A stretch of DNA of 64,000 bases, taken from NCBI GenBank assembly GCA_963921195.1, contig OY992540.1, forward strand, positions 58,598,844 through 58,662,843. The letters are read 5' to 3'. Position numbers and translations under genes: made by a program. Each line of letters starts with the position of its first letter. The first letter of the stretch is position 1. A model generated the notes under the pieces. It did no database searches. It was not told the DNA's origin and worked only from the letters and a program-made list of their open reading frames with translations. Positions 1-11,149 of the stretch are shown piece after piece. This DNA is from Pegoplata infirma (lineage: Eukaryota > Arthropoda > Insecta > Diptera > Anthomyiidae).

Positions 1-405
1 ATCAACCTAGTTTTTTCCAAAAAAAAATGTGCCAATTTTGTTTTATTTGACGTTTTTTTGAAAGTAAACTACTTATTGAGAAGAAAACATTAAAAATATA
101 AATAAATTTTATCAAAATTATAATATTAACCAACAATTTTTAACCATTTGTGAGTTTGGTAAACATAAATGCCGAAAATTTCAAAATATTTATTGGAGTT
201 CGTTATAAAAAGGTAAATATACATGAAATTGTGTTCGTGGGACTATAATAAGTAGTTCGTTTTAACCGAGGATTCGTTATAACCGAGTTCGTTATAAAAG
301 AAGTATTTTGTGTGAAAATTGTTGCCAAAACGTCGGGACTTTAGAATTAGTTCGTTATAACCGAGAATTCGTTATAACCGAGTTCGTTATAACCGAGTTC
401 GACTG
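1..405 (+). mobile_element. pogo-like MITE copy 1, cut by the window edge
   Basis: This is the right part of a repeat whose best copy is at 35866-36335. It ends in several GTTATAACCGAGTTC units and then GAGTTCGACTG, followed by TA (406-407), the expected TA target duplication. The left end lies outside the window. The TIR family (CAGTCRAACYCGGTTATAAC) resembles pogo/Tigger-type Tc1-mariner ends; this is recognition by eye. It has no coding capacity. Confidence 0.75.
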
Positions 406-649
406 TAATATGTTCAGAGAAATTGTAGCCCGAGACAATAGCTACAACTTTACTTTTGAAAATAAGTCAAAATTTCAAATAGCTTACGAAATATGAGCCC
501 AAGAAATTTGAAAATTTTCCAAAGAAATAAAGTCTGAGAAAAAACTTCAAGTCAAAATCGGGAGGCTCGATTTTCACCGTAGACGTATGGTCTAGTTGAC
601 TTTTTTGCTCAGTACATTCCCAAGAATCAGAAACGCGAAGCGCCCATTA
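406..649. other. Unassigned AT-rich spacer
   Basis: I see no repeat family, coding signal or RNA gene here. Stops are frequent in all frames. Confidence 0.5.
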
Positions 650-975
650 AGATGTTCAAATCGCCCCACCCTAGTCCACATGCTTAATAAAAGTACAGAA
701 AACCCTGCAAAAGTTTGCCGTTTTTTAGAGGTTGGTTAAGTTCTCCAGGGGGGGCCTTTTTTCCCCTTGGTCCGATTTTGCCCATTTCCGAATTCAACCT
801 GCATAAGATCATAAGACATATTCGTGCCAAACTTAGGAAGGGTACCTCTTTTGTTTTAGACTGTATCGTGTCCTCTACAGACGGACAGACGGACGGGCGT
901 CGCTAGAATGTCTTAGAATCGATCACTGATCAAGAAAGTGAGTATACTACCACACTGTGGTTGGAGGGTAAACAC
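650..975 (-). mobile_element. mini-me-like element, family C, fragment
   Basis: Read on the minus strand it starts at ACCCTCCAACCACA (near 972), runs through the core ending in GATCAGTGATCGATTC, a short GTCY run (complement of acagacggacagacgg at 876-896), and the G/C-rich block around 740-770. It matches 41259-41993 and 21943-22484 piecewise. The hairpin end is missing, so it is truncated. Confidence 0.7.
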
Positions 976-1200
976 ATTTTTAGATTTCGCTGAACTTTAA
1001 ATTTTGCTTAACATTTTGTAAGATTTTGGAAATCTTAGCTTTTGATTTTTTTTTGTATAAATAAGAGTTTCGTGAGTGTGAGTGAAGCTTGTTTCAGTGC
1101 ACGTGAATGTGACTTCAATTAAGTTTACTCGCGTGATTTTGAGTGAGTGTGAGTAGAAAAATATACTCGTGAGTGCGTGTGCGTGATTACAAAGTTCTGC
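976..1200 (-). mobile_element. Fragment of hAT-like MITE family L (ACTCACG repeats)
   Basis: This is the reverse complement of the middle of the complete L copy at 23250-23786. It has many imperfect GTGAGTGTGAGTG units at 1070-1190, preceded by the shared internal stretch at 985-1070. The termini are missing. Family C abuts it on the left, as in the junction at 21940. Confidence 0.65.
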
Positions 1201-1310
1201 ATTTCAGAGAAATTTTACGGACCCTCAGAACCCGATAGGAGGCGCTGGGGAAAAGATATTTAGATATTAATATCTAAGTCAACGAGGGCAACGCCGGGCG
1301 ATGCACCTAG
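1201..1310 (+). mobile_element. Possible Helitron 3' end
   Basis: The segment ends in a short GC-rich hairpin region (gggcaacgccgggc, 1286-1299) and then CTAG (1307-1310) followed by T. Canonical Helitrons end in a hairpin plus CTRR and insert between A and T. The 5' end and any Rep/helicase coding are absent, so this would be only a terminal remnant. Chance similarity is possible. Confidence 0.4.
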
Positions 1311-1488
1311 TATACACTTACAAAAAAAAAAAACAATTAAATTTGTATTAAATTATTTACTCAAATTTTTATTTAAATTTTTGAGTAAATTTTTAATTGC
1401 GTCAATAAAAGAATTACTCAAATTTTTAAAAATTGAAACAAGTGACTACTCAAATTGCTTCTCTAAATATTTTTTTCTGTGAACTAAA
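1311..1488 (+). mobile_element. TIR element family I, right-end fragment
   Basis: It matches the right third of the complete I copies at 18002-18551 and 25110-25691: alternating ACTCAA and TTGAGTAAATTTTTAATTG phrases, ending at 1488 in ATATTTTTTTCTGTG. The left end is lost next to the Helitron-like terminus. Confidence 0.65.
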
Positions 1489-1568
1489 AAAAAGATGCCC
1501 CATTTCTGGAGTAAGTAGTCTGATTGATATAAGAAATTTCAAACAAAAATTTAAAAAAATATAATATA

Positions 1569-3219
1569 CAGCTGCGGTCAAAAAAATAGCACCAGGATAA
1601 AACAGAATTTTCTTCGTTGGTTTCTTTTTAACAATTTCAACTTATGTCACTGATAACGTGTCATAAGATACTTACAAGAGTGTGAAACAATATTACATAA
1701 GAAAAGGCTAATTTGGTTTTTTATTTTATTAAAAATTTTCAGAGTTTTTAAAAAAACTTAAAAAAGACTCAGTCAAAAAAATAGCACCACAGTACTTTTT
1801 GTATTAAAATTAAATTCTTAAATTTGAAAAACGAATGGATCAGCATTGTTGTAAAATCTTTAAATATTAAAAAAAAAATTGTCGAGTGCTCATTGTTGAC
1901 AATTACCTCTGTACAACGTTTTTGTACCGAATTCGCGAGATTTTTAGATCTTTAATTCGAAATTCAGTTCCAGAGTTGCTGAACAGCCACCCAAAGAGCT
2001 TTATTACAAGTTGGTTGTATTCAGGACACTCCCTTCTCTATATCTGTCCATCAACTATCGATTTGGTCTAGATCTGGGGACTGACCAGGCCATTCCATCA
2101 CGTTTACTTTATTGTCCAGACCCAATTTTTCGCCAATTCCTTGTCATGCTTTGGGTAATTGACGTGCTAAAAGACCTAAATTAGTGGCATTTGCTTAGAA
2201 ACTTATTGCAACATTACTTTCTGGAGGATATAAACGTTAAGTGTATATCCACGGTTGTACTAGTCCAATATGTGAGCCATGGTCCAATATATGAACCCCA
2301 TTCCACAGTAGCAAAATATCCCCCACACCATAAGCACCATTAAAAGTTATTTTTATTTTGAATTTTGGATTGAATTCCGCGTTTTAGGGTCTTCTGACAT
2401 AGGTATGTGATCCCATGTCTCCAAATAAAACAACATTGGATTCATTTGCCCATAGATCATTGATCCACTTTTAAGCTGGTCATTCTGAGTTACTGTTAGC
2501 AAACTTCAAAGGACTTGCATCATGCTTAAGTGAGAGTAGGCGCACTTTTCCGAATCTACAAGCGTTAATGTTGTTGTTTTGTAATCTTTGACGAAAATTT
2601 TCACCATTTGCTGTCCTTTTTTAGCTCTGGAGATGCCGTAAATGGGTCTTTCTTCCATTGTCTTTACAAACACTTAACCACTAATGGTGACAAGCGTCGC
2701 TTGTGACTAAGTTTTTCAAGCTCTAAAGATAATTTTGTTGAATTTCCAATCATTTTATAAGCGCATCCAACCAATTTTCCTTTTTCAGAATATGGTTTAT
2801 GTTCAGAAATCATATTTTTTACAAAAGAACGTTTTTGAGGAGTGTAATTCTTTCCACGTCATATTTTTATGAAAACAAATATGAAATTTTGTAATGAATT
2901 AAATTTTTTTATAAATAAAAACTATCTTCCTTTAGTATTTAACACTTTTATTTTAATAATTAAAATATTATTAATTTTTTTAAAGAAATTTTGTAATTCG
3001 GTGCTATTTTATTGACTGCACTGATTCGGAGTTTTTTTAAAATATCGATCATTAAAAAAGAACCGTCCACAATTTTTGGAAAAAGTAAAAACATTTAAGG
3101 GGCTTAGACTTAGTATAAGAATATTGCATATTTACTTTAAACGAATACGCACATAATATTTTGTTTCAATTGAATGAATAGAGATTTTGTCATTGGTGCT
3201 ATTTTTTTGACCGGCACTG
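1569..3219 (-). mobile_element. Tc1-like DNA transposon, full length (1651 bp)
   Basis: The ends are inverted: CAGCTGCGGTCAAAAAAAT at the left and ATTTTTTTGACCGGCACTG at the right, bounded by TA on both sides (1567-1568, 3220-3221). The length is typical of Tc1-like elements. The GGTCAAAAAAATAGCACCA block recurs just inside the left end and again near 1775, so there are subterminal repeats. The single gene lies on the minus strand and is broken (separate entry). A relative with similar termini is at 30667-31097. Confidence 0.85.
1870..2720 (-). pseudogene. Decayed Tc1-like transposase
   Basis: Inside the 1569-3219 transposon the minus strand gives Tc1-type phrases in order but in shifting frames. 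Near 2450-2370 is NVVLFGDMGSHTYVRRP, the stretch around the second catalytic region. Near 2330 is a VWGIF-like phrase. Near 2095-2055 is EWPGQSPDLDQI, matching the conserved WP-QSPDLNPIE motif before the last catalytic residue. Near 1950-1890 is a C-terminal phrase ending KRCTEVIVNNE. In Tc1 enzymes this DDE/D catalytic domain cuts and joins transposon ends at TA. Several stops and frameshifts separate the blocks, so no active enzyme is made. I could not place the N-terminal DNA-binding part with confidence. Confidence 0.75.
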
Positions 3220-3221
3220 TA

Positions 3222-3404
3222 TATTAATCTTTATATCAAAAAGAATTAAATATTGTGTGACTTACTCTTAAAAGTGTAAATGGTTCAGAAATAAGGTGAG
3301 CAAATTGATTTAAATAAAATAAAACAGATTCTTTAAAACGACATTTCTTTTTTGTATGTAGTAAGAGGTAACAAAATCTGAAAAATCTTAAAAAATTGTG
3401 GATT
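3222..3404. other. Unassigned AT-rich spacer
   Basis: It contains no recognisable repeat, gene or RNA. Confidence 0.5.
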
Positions 3405-3571
3405 CACTAAAAAAAAAACTTGTAAAAGCTTGTTATTTTTATTTTTTGTATTAAAGTAAAATTTACGAACTTTTTTGGTAGTTATACAAGCTTTTTATCA
3501 ATAAAATTGTAAATTTACAACATTTTTGATTCAATTAAACTTACGGGAAATTTTAGTAACTTTACAATTTT
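3405..3571 (+). mobile_element. TIR element family F, left part (split by a family D element)
   Basis: It begins CACTAAAAAAAAAACTTGTA and carries the family's diagnostic phrases (acaagctttttatcaataa, acttacgggaaattttag). The D element at 3572-4383 interrupts it. The remainder after 4383 is short and merges into T/A runs. Confidence 0.6.
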
Positions 3572-4383
3572 TATACCCTACACCACACTGTGGTACAGGA
3601 TATAATGAGTTTGTGCTGATGTTTGTAACTACCCGAAATATTGGTCCTAGACCCACTTTTAAGTATACCGATCGACTCAGAATCACTTTTTGAGTCGATT
3701 TAGTCTGTCTGTCCATGTAAATGGTGTAAACACGATACAGGTCGCAATTTTTAATCAATAGACTTGAAATTTGAAACTAAAGCCTCTTTTGGCCCAAGGA
3801 CGAAGCCTATTGAAATTGGAAAAAATCGGTCTATATTTAGACCTAGCCCCTATTCAAAGGTTCTCTTTAGTTTTGACTCAAATGACTCTAATAACCGCAT
3901 TATAATAGGTATCTTTTCGAAATTTGGCAGGTAATCATGTTTTATCTACACAAATCACCGTTCCGAATTTTGAAGAAATCGCACCAGTTCTTCTAATAGC
4001 CCCCATACAAACCACCTTCCCGATTTTCACATAAATCTCTCAAATTTCATGAAAATAGAAAATATTTAATTAAAAATCTGTTTGTGTATGTTAAACGCGT
4101 ACTTTAATAACCTTATCAAATCTGATTATCACCGGATCATTTTTGGACTTAGGCCCGCCCCATGCGAAAATTTCGCCCGATCTCCAGTTAAAGCGGTTTA
4201 TTGTCAACAAAAAGAAGTTCATTTCACTCACATTTGATTTGTAAGTGTTTTTTACACTAATTAAAGATTTGACAAAATATATATCTAATCAATCCATGTT
4301 TTAACTTTGGACCCATTTTCCGGGAAACTCTGGTGTAGGGTATTATATGGTCGGTCTTGACCGACTATAATTTTTTTACTTGT
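3572..4383 (+). mobile_element. mini-me-like element, family D, complete copy
   Basis: It starts TTATACCCTACACCACACTG and ends GTGTAGGGTATTATATGG, then the perfect hairpin GTCGGTC-TT-GACCGAC (4351-4366) and TTTTTTTACTTG. Internal landmarks are a GATCGACTCAG/GAGTCGATT block, a short GTCTGTCTGTCC run at 3704-3715, and the phrase cccaaggacgaagcc. Noncoding. Known mini-me/DINE-1 elements share the (GTCY)n feature and a 3' hairpin; that this family belongs there is inference. Confidence 0.75.
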
Positions 4384-4417
4384 TTTTCTTTACTTTATTT
4401 TTTTTTTTGTAATACTA

Positions 4418-4831
4418 CACTCAAAATAATTCTGCAGTAAAAATATTAGTAAGTTATTTGGTACCTAAATCTACTATTAAGTTACTAATTACCAGTTGTA
4501 CGGTAGTTTTTTAGTGTCTTCAAAGTACTAAAATTAGTAATTTTTACTGGATTTGAATAATATTAGTAAAAAATTTTAGTATTGGTTACCAACGCCTGCA
4601 ATAGATCATTTTGGACTAAAAAATTAGTTCATTAGTAAAATTTTTAGTATTGAATACCCACGTTTTTTTTTTGGTGTACCTCGGAAATTTGGACATTTAC
4701 GAAAAAAATTTTAGATTACAATAATTTCGATCGAAATTTTTTTGTTAAAACACATGGAAAATTGTAAAATATTGGTAAAATGGGATTACGCAACTTTTTA
4801 TAGTAATTTGACAAGGGATTTTTTTTGAGTG
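4418..4831 (+). mobile_element. TIR element related to family F, 414 bp, TA duplication
   Basis: The ends are CACTCAAAATAATTCTGCAG and TTGACAAGGGATTTTTTTTG-AGTG, flanked by TA at 4416-4417 and 4832-4833. The right 150 bp (attttggtaaaatggg..., tcgatcgaaattt) is shared with the F copy ending at 17256; the left part is its own and rich in TTAGTAA. No coding. Confidence 0.75.
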
Positions 4832-4833
4832 TA

Positions 4834-5260
4834 GGATTTTATAAAATTCTAATCAAGAAAATGCAAATTTAAATTGGTTTTCTTGTATTGTGATAAATTT
4901 CCAAGATAAATTTCCAACTTAATGTTGCTTTAAAGATCTCACTTAAATTTAACCAAATTAAGCATGAAATATTTTTTTGTATTTTTTTTTTTTTAATAAA
5001 AAAATTAACAAGAATTTTTAAAGAAAAAAAAAAAATCATGTCTTTTCTACTACTTCTACTGTTAAAAGGAACGAAGACACAAAAGTAGTTTTCTTTAAAA
5101 TATATGTTTCTGCTTTTATTGTTGCCAATACAATTATTTTCAAACATAATAATAAGGGGTATTTCGTTGTTTTTTTTAAACTTCATTCCAGGTTAAAAAA
5201 CATTCTCATTAGTCAATTTCAATGAAATTTCCAGTTTTTGGAAATTTTTTATATTTTTTT
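4834..5260. other. Unassigned AT-rich spacer
   Basis: The stretch has poly-A/T runs. A Lys/Asn/Phe-rich open frame crosses it on the minus strand but looks like composition only. Confidence 0.5.
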
Positions 5261-6226
5261 TATACCCTCCACTCTTGTGATAGAGGGTATATATAAGTTT
5301 GTCATTCCGTTTGTAACACATCGAAATACTGGTCTAGGACCTCATAAAGTATATATATTCATGATCCTCGATCGATTTTAAGTCGATCTGGCGATGTCCG
5401 TCCGTCCGTCCGTCTGTTGTCCGTTCGTAGAAAACACGCTAACTTTTGAAAGACTTTACAGAGGCTACTGAAGCTTGGTTTATGTGTTGGTCATTTACCT
5501 GGTCAGGTTGGTATTGCAATCCAGCCAAATCGGTCAGTGGTTCAAAAGTTATGAGCACAAGAGTAAATTTCGGCAAGGGTTTTTCGCGAATTTACGAGAT
5601 AAAAAACACGATAACTTTCGAAAGACAATAATGAGACTACTGAAACCTGGCAGTAGTCCTGACTACTGACTACTGAAACCTGTTTGGTATAGAATTTCAG
5701 CTCAATCGGTTTAGTGGTTCAAAAGTTATAAGCAAAACCCTGAATTTCAGATTGGTTTCATCTTAAATGCCACGTGTTAAACAAGTTTTAAAAGCATTGG
5801 TGGTAACTTAACAATGCTTTTCAAACTTGTTTAGCTTTTTAGCAATGTTTTTTAAACTTGTTTAGTTTTAAGAGCATTAGTAATTTAAAAATTAAACTCG
5901 AAAAAAAAATTTACACTCAAAAAAAATTTACACTCAAAAAAAATTAAGTTTTTTTTTACAAAAATTACAATATTTTGTGCATTCACTCAGAAATATTTTT
6001 ACAGTAAAAAAAACATTACACTCGAAAAAAAATTTACACTCAAAAAAAAAAATTGTAATTTTTCTTTTTTTTTTAATGACAAAAAAAGAGTTTCTTACTC
6101 AAAATAAAATATTTCTAATCAAAATTGTTAATTTTTTTCACGTTAAAAAATTTACTATTCTTTAAAAAATGCATTGTAGAGGGTATTCATAGATTCGGAA
6201 AAGTCGAATTTAACTTTCCTACTTGT
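5261..6226 (+). mobile_element. mini-me-like element, family A, complete copy 1
   Basis: It begins TATACCCTCCACTCTTGTGA, followed by AGAGGGTATATATAAG, the core AAAGTATATATATTCATGAT with CGATCGATTTTAAGTCGATC, then a (GTCY)n run at 5397-5425. It ends TAGAGGGTATTCATAGATTC, a weak hairpin (TTCGGAAAAGTCGAA) and CTACTTGTT. Internal blocks include two phrases each carrying AATCGGT...GGTTCAAAAGTTAT. Noncoding. Confidence 0.8.
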
Positions 6227-6244
6227 TGAATTATAAAAAGATTA

Positions 6245-6655
6245 AAAAACAATAGAAATTCAGTTGATATTTTTCGAATTACAATTAGAATCTTCGAATT
6301 TTTTACGAATTTCGATTGATTTTTTGCGAATTGCAATTGATCATTCTCGAATTACAATTTATCTTTTATGAATTACAATTGATCTTTTTCGAATTGCAAT
6401 TGATCTTTTTCGAATTACAATTGTTCTTTTACGAATAACAATTGATCTTTTAGGAATTACAATTGATATTTAACGAACTACAATGGGAATCTTTGAATTG
6501 CAAATGGAATCTACTAATTACAAAAAGAATCTTCGAATTACAAGTAGAATATTCGAACTACAAATGGAATCTTAGAATTACAAATGAAATCATCCAATTA
6601 CAAGTAGAATATTCGAATTACAATAGATCTTTCACGAATTACATCTGTAATTGGG
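6245..6655 (+). repeat. ~21-bp minisatellite (TCGAATTACAATTGATCTTTT), half of foldback element Q
   Basis: About 18 degenerate units run head to tail, e.g. TTCGAATTACAATTGATCTT, ending ACGAATTACATCTGTAATTGG. The same unit and the same terminal phrase form both arms of the palindromic element Q at 33976-34414. This copy holds only the one arm plus the central AATTCAGTTGATATTT. Confidence 0.8.
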
Positions 6656-7650
6656 GTAGCCTAACCTTTCTAAAGAAAATTTTTATACAATTCGTTCTAA
6701 TTTTTGTAAGTTTTCTTAAATTTTACTCATTTTCGTTAATCGAATGCTTCACATATGTATAAATAACTCAAAACATCCTGGATGCCTGGCATATCTGGGG
6801 AAGTGAAAGAAATCCTCCATACAACCATAGTTTGCTACTTTTTTTTTTGTTATCTTGCAACATTTCTTATTGTTTGCCATATAACAGAAATATATTTTTG
6901 CAGTTTATGTTTTCATTTTTTTATTTTATTTTTGAATACAAGAAAATAAGTGTTGAGTACTTTTAGCTACAACATACAAATATTATTTGTTTACCAACTA
7001 TAGTTGTTTTCTTCATTTAGCGTTCTTTTCCTTGCAAATTTAGAAAAATATAAATAAGAAAAAAAAAAAAAAACATTTTTATACCAATTCTTAGTTGTTT
7101 TCATTTAAAATAAGTAGGAGAGATATACTAAAAGGTATGCTCCGGAGGTAAAAGTATGCCATTCTACATTAAAAACTTACAATATATAATGCACTTTTGT
7201 TATTGTAGGGGGGAAGGGGAGGAACAAAACCAACAACAAAAACAAATTATGCTAAAATAAGTACATAAGAAATCTTAAAATTCTTCCGGTAATGTAGAGA
7301 AAATAATTCTAACATTGCTGGCATTCTTTCTTTTTTCAACAAAAGTATTTCACTATTAATAAAACAGGGTAAAAGTAGGGATATGACTGGGCCTGAATGT
7401 AGGAAAAGGGATTTTACTAGATTCTTGGTTTAATTTCTTTTAATAAAACAATATACAGTTGGAAAGTTTCAGATTTTATTGACAAAATTCTTTGAGTGTA
7501 CTTATGGAAGCACTGATGACAAAAAATTGTTGCCTACTTTTAGGAGTTTATAATATTAAGATAATATTTCCCTAATTGTTTGGCCAAAAAACGATATTTG
7601 GACAGAATTCGGTAAATTTTTTGTTGCATTATGTCGAAAGTTTGCTACTG
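6656..7650. other. Unassigned AT-rich region
   Basis: Nearly a kilobase without a recognisable repeat boundary, gene or RNA. A 7205-7220 G-run and several A-runs are the only local features. It may be unique intronic DNA. Confidence 0.5.
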
Positions 7651-7823
7651 CACCCTAAAAAAATGAGTCCAGTTTCCTACTATAAATTGGGTAAATTTCA
7701 ACAAATTCAAAAAATATACTACTATAAATTGAGTAAATTTCCCATATTTTTAAGTAGAATTACGCAATTTGTGTAAATTTACCCAATTTACAGTAGGAAA
7801 CTGAAATCATTTTAATTAGAGTG
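7651..7823. mobile_element. Small TIR element (173 bp) with ~50-bp inverted repeats
   Basis: The left end CACCCTAAAAAAATGAGTCC and right end (reverse complement) CACTCTAATTAAAATGATTT continue inward as CAGTTTCCTAC-TAAATTGGGTAAATTT on both sides. TG flanks both ends (7649-7650 and 7824-7825), a possible 2-bp duplication. Confidence 0.75.
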
Positions 7824-7898
7824 TGCTCCTATAATCGGTTGTGGCAACAAAATATTGAAATTGTTTTAATAACTCGCGATAAAAATTTAAAAATTAAT

Positions 7899-8692
7899 AC
7901 AAGTAAGAAAATTATAGTCGGTGAAGACCGACCATATAATACCCTACACCAGTGTTTCCCAGAAAATGGGTCCCAAGTTCAAACATGGATCTATCTTTTG
8001 TCAAATCTTTACTAACAAGGGAAGTATCTCAATCCTTATGAACCGATTGGCCTGAAACTTAAAATATATATTAAAGAGACGATTTTAAGGTCGGGGTGTC
8101 TCGGCTTATCGGCCATATCGGTGTTTAAAAATTTCGTTGTCCCCTTATGAAACCATGTGGACCTTCGGGAAAATTTTGATAACTTCCGAACTAACAGTAA
8201 TATCGTCTAGGGCAAATATACGGGTCGACTTAAATTTAATAAAGATTATTTCTTATCCATATGGATATCGTAGGTCTATGTCTTCACATAAGTACCCCCG
8301 AAAATTTACACATTTTCCTGAAAAAAATATTTAAAGAAGCCGAATTTTTGCAAGGTTATGCTACCATTGGATAGGCATTAAAAAAACCTTTCTTCTCATA
8401 TGAAAACATCATATAGTTTCTTAAAAACAAATGGCTGAAAAATCCAAAAAACGAATTTTTCGCCATTTTTTGACCCATGCTTTGTACCCCTAAATCCCCG
8501 ATATGGCCGATAAGCTGAGACACCCAACCTAAGAATTGTCTCTTTGATATATGTTTTAAGTTTCAGGCAAATCGGTTCATAAGGGTTGAGATACTTCCCT
8601 TGTAAGTGTAAATAACACTCACAAACAAAATTTGAGTGAAATTTGTTGCCAATAAACCACTTTAACTGATTATCGGGCGACATTTTCATATA
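7899..8692 (-). mobile_element. mini-me-like element, family D, copy 2 (partial)
   Basis: Reverse orientation: ACAAGTAAG, AATTATAGTCGGTGAAGACC, then ATAATACCCTACACCAGTG. It continues to 8692, where a family F end begins. MITE G1 (8016-8602) interrupts it at a TAA. The other end of D is missing. Confidence 0.7.
8016..8602. mobile_element. Harbinger-like MITE G1 (587 bp, TAA duplication)
   Basis: The ends CAAGGGAAGTATCTCAA and, inverted, CAAGGGAAGTATCTCAACCC are flanked by TAA at 8013-8015 and 8603-8605. The inverted match continues about 115 bp inward (e.g. TTATGAACCGATT, CTTATCGGCCATATCGG). Three-base TWA duplications are typical of PIF/Harbinger; the assignment rests on that only. No transposase. 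Confidence 0.8.
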
Positions 8693-9111
8693 CACTCAAA
8701 AGAAACCTTATAAAATTACAAGAAAAGTTTGTAACTTTTTTTTGCTACCTCCTTCCTATTTGACAAGAATTCCTTGTTATTTTACAAGCTTTTTACAAAT
8801 AGTTTTGTAATTTTACAAGCTTTTTACCAATAAAATTGTAAATTTAAAACTTTTTTAATGCGATTAAACTTACAAGGAAGTTTCGTAACTTTACTAGATT
8901 TTTTGCTACCTCCTATTTTACGAGAATTCCTAGCAAAAATTACGAGCTTTTTTTGTAAATTTACAACTTTTTTGGCGAAATAAAACTTACAAGGAATTCT
9001 CGTAAATTTACTAGTTTTTTTTGTTAAAAAACTTAGAAATTTGTATAATTACAAGAAAAATTGTAAAATTACTAAAAAAAAATTATAATTTCGATCGAAA
9101 ATTATTTGTTA
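8693..9111. mobile_element. TIR element family F, fragment
   Basis: It begins CACTCAAAAGAAACCTTATA after TA (8691-8692). It contains the repeated phrases ACAAGCTTTTTACCAATAAA, CTACCTCCTATTTTACGAG and ACTTACAAGGAATTCTCGTA. The right end is cut at the D element starting at 9112. Confidence 0.7.
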
Positions 9112-10433
9112 AACAAGTAAGAAAGTTATAGTCGGTTAAGACCGATCATATGATACCCTACACCAGTGTTTTTCGGAAAATGGGCCCCATGCCCAAACAT
9201 GGACCGATTGGACCTATCTTTTGGTAGATCTTTATTTAGTGTAGAAAACACACACAGACCAAATTTTAGTGGAATTGGTTGATGTTTTTTTCCAATAGAC
9301 CGAATTAACTGAATATCGGTCGAAATTTGTATATGGGGGACTAACAAGGGAAGTCTCCCTGGTGTCACCCTCCGATCTTCATGAAATTTGGATATGTTGT
9401 TAAGAACGAAAATTAATTCGACACGTATTTTTTTATAGCGGCCCAAACTCATTTTTAGTGGGGTTGATTTGTATGGGGGGAAATTGACCTTTTTCAGCTT
9501 TTTACGATTTACGCCTATTAAAACAAAATTAATATAGGCATGTGTGTCAGATTAAAGGTATTCAAAATATCTATCACGTGGTGCTAACAACGGGCCGATG
9601 AAGTGAATATTTTTCGACTTATTAACAAAAATGTATATAGGTTTTCCAAAGACCTTTCATTTGGTATGTAACATGAATAGGTTTCTTTGCATAATATAGG
9701 AGATAAACGAAAAAAACTGAAAAATGGCCTTGTCTTCCCCCCTCCTTTTTACCCCCTAAATATGAATTTGGCCCGCTAAAAAAAATACGTGTCCCTTTAT
9801 TTTTTCTGCTCTACAAAATAAAACCAATTCCATAAAGATCCGCGGCTGACACTAGGGAGACTTCCCTTGTAAGTCCAAAAACGGTCCAAATGTATTCCGA
9901 TTTGATTTGGTTACCGAAGTACACGTTTAACACCTACAAATAAAATTTTAATCAAATATTTTAATTTTTATGAATTTTGAGGAAATTATGTGAATATCGG
10001 GAGGGTGGTTTGTATGGGGACTAACAGAAGGACTGAACCGATTTCTTTGAAATTTGGTATGGTGGTTTGTGCACATAAAATTTTATTACCTATTAAATTT
10101 CCAAACGATATCTACTTTAATACGGCTATTAGTGGCATTTAAGCGAAATTCAAAGGAGGCGTTTGTATAAGGGCTAGGTCTTAACATGGACCGATTTTTT
10201 CCAATTTCAATAGGCTTCATCCTTGGGCCAAAAGAAGCTTAAGTTTTAAATTTCAATTGATTGAAAATTGCGACCTGTATCGTGCTTAAACCGATAGATG
10301 TACAGACGGACGGACATCGCTAAATCGACTCAAAAAGTATACTTGAAGGTATGTCTAGGACCAATATTTCGGGTAGTTACAAAAATCAGCACAAACTCAA
10401 TATACCCTGTACCACATAGTGGTGTAGGGTATA
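9112..10433 (-). mobile_element. mini-me-like element, family D, copy 3 (with MITE G2 inside)
   Basis: It starts ACAAGTAAG and the hairpin GTCGGTTAAGACCGA in reverse, and ends with CTGTACCACATAGTGGTGTAGGG-TATA at 10433. The GTCY block is short (complement of acagacggacggac, 10301-10314). MITE G2 at 9345-9869 splits it. Confidence 0.75.
9345..9869. mobile_element. Harbinger-like MITE G2 (525 bp, TAA duplication)
   Basis: The termini CAAGGGAAGTCTCCCTGGTG and inverted CAAGGGAAGTCTCCCTAGTG are flanked by TAA at 9342-9344 and 9870-9872. G1 and G2 share the first ~12 bp and the duplication type but not the interior, so they are two families using related ends. Confidence 0.8.
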
Positions 10434-10979
10434 ATTACCTACGAAAACATTAAAAATTAATGATTTCGTGGGTTATTTTTACAATTTTTCTATTGAATTT
10501 TATTTTAAAAAAATTTTAATAAAATTTTTGGGGAATCGATCCCGCAATCAACTATATAAACTACAATCTGGCCAGACACTCTACTCATCTTGCCAAAGTC
10601 ACTTATTTAATACAAATATGTTTTTATATTTCTATAAATAATTTTTTATTTTTTTTTTTCTAAATAACCAACACAAGTAGGTAAAAACTAAGGTCTTTTC
10701 TTTAAAAAATGCCAACAATTAAAAAAAAATACGTACACAAATCATTAAAAATAAAAGAAAAATCACTTATTTTTACTTACAGAACAATAATAAATGACTT
10801 TAAAAATTGAATGCTAAAATGAAAGTCTTTATTTTTTATGTTGTTATTTTTGAAACAAAGAACAGAAATAGTCATTTAAAAAAACTGAACATTGAACAAG
10901 TATTTTTTCTTTTGAAACCGACAAAACGTAAAACTTTTTAAATAAACTACAAACAATCTATGACATAATTTTTTGAGTG
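10434..10979 (-). mobile_element. TIR element family E, copy 1 (truncated), with tRNA-like core
   Basis: It matches the complete E copy at 15275-16086 from the ACCTACGAAAACATTAAAA hairpin onward and ends TTTTGAGTG at 10979. The missing end lies where the D element at 9112-10433 abuts. The tRNA-like module (10532-10595, minus) has a 9-bp insertion between the two promoter boxes compared with the other copies. Confidence 0.75.
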
Positions 10980-11149
10980 GACTTAATGCAAATAATATAA
11001 TTCCCGTTGAGGACTAACGCATTCTTTCAGCGTCGCGACGCGTCGCTTAGGAATTATAGTGGTTTCGCTTTGGGCCATCCGGTCTATTTGAGGAAGTCTT
11101 TGACTCCACCACCTCTAACCTAACCTAGGCGCCTTCCGCGAAACACTGT
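10980..11149. other. Unassigned short region with a CG-rich patch
   Basis: Its CGTCGCGACGCGTCGC stretch (11031-11046) is unusually GC-rich for this window. I do not recognise the source. Confidence 0.4.

Noticed and set aside
4869..5186. 105-residue Lys/Asn/Phe-rich frame on the minus strand
   Set aside because: Explained by A/T runs; no domain, no splice signals, lies between repeats.
6463..6762. 99-codon frame with ELQVEYSNYK-like protein repeats
   Set aside because: It translates the 21-bp minisatellite (a multiple of three), so a repeated peptide is expected without any coding role.
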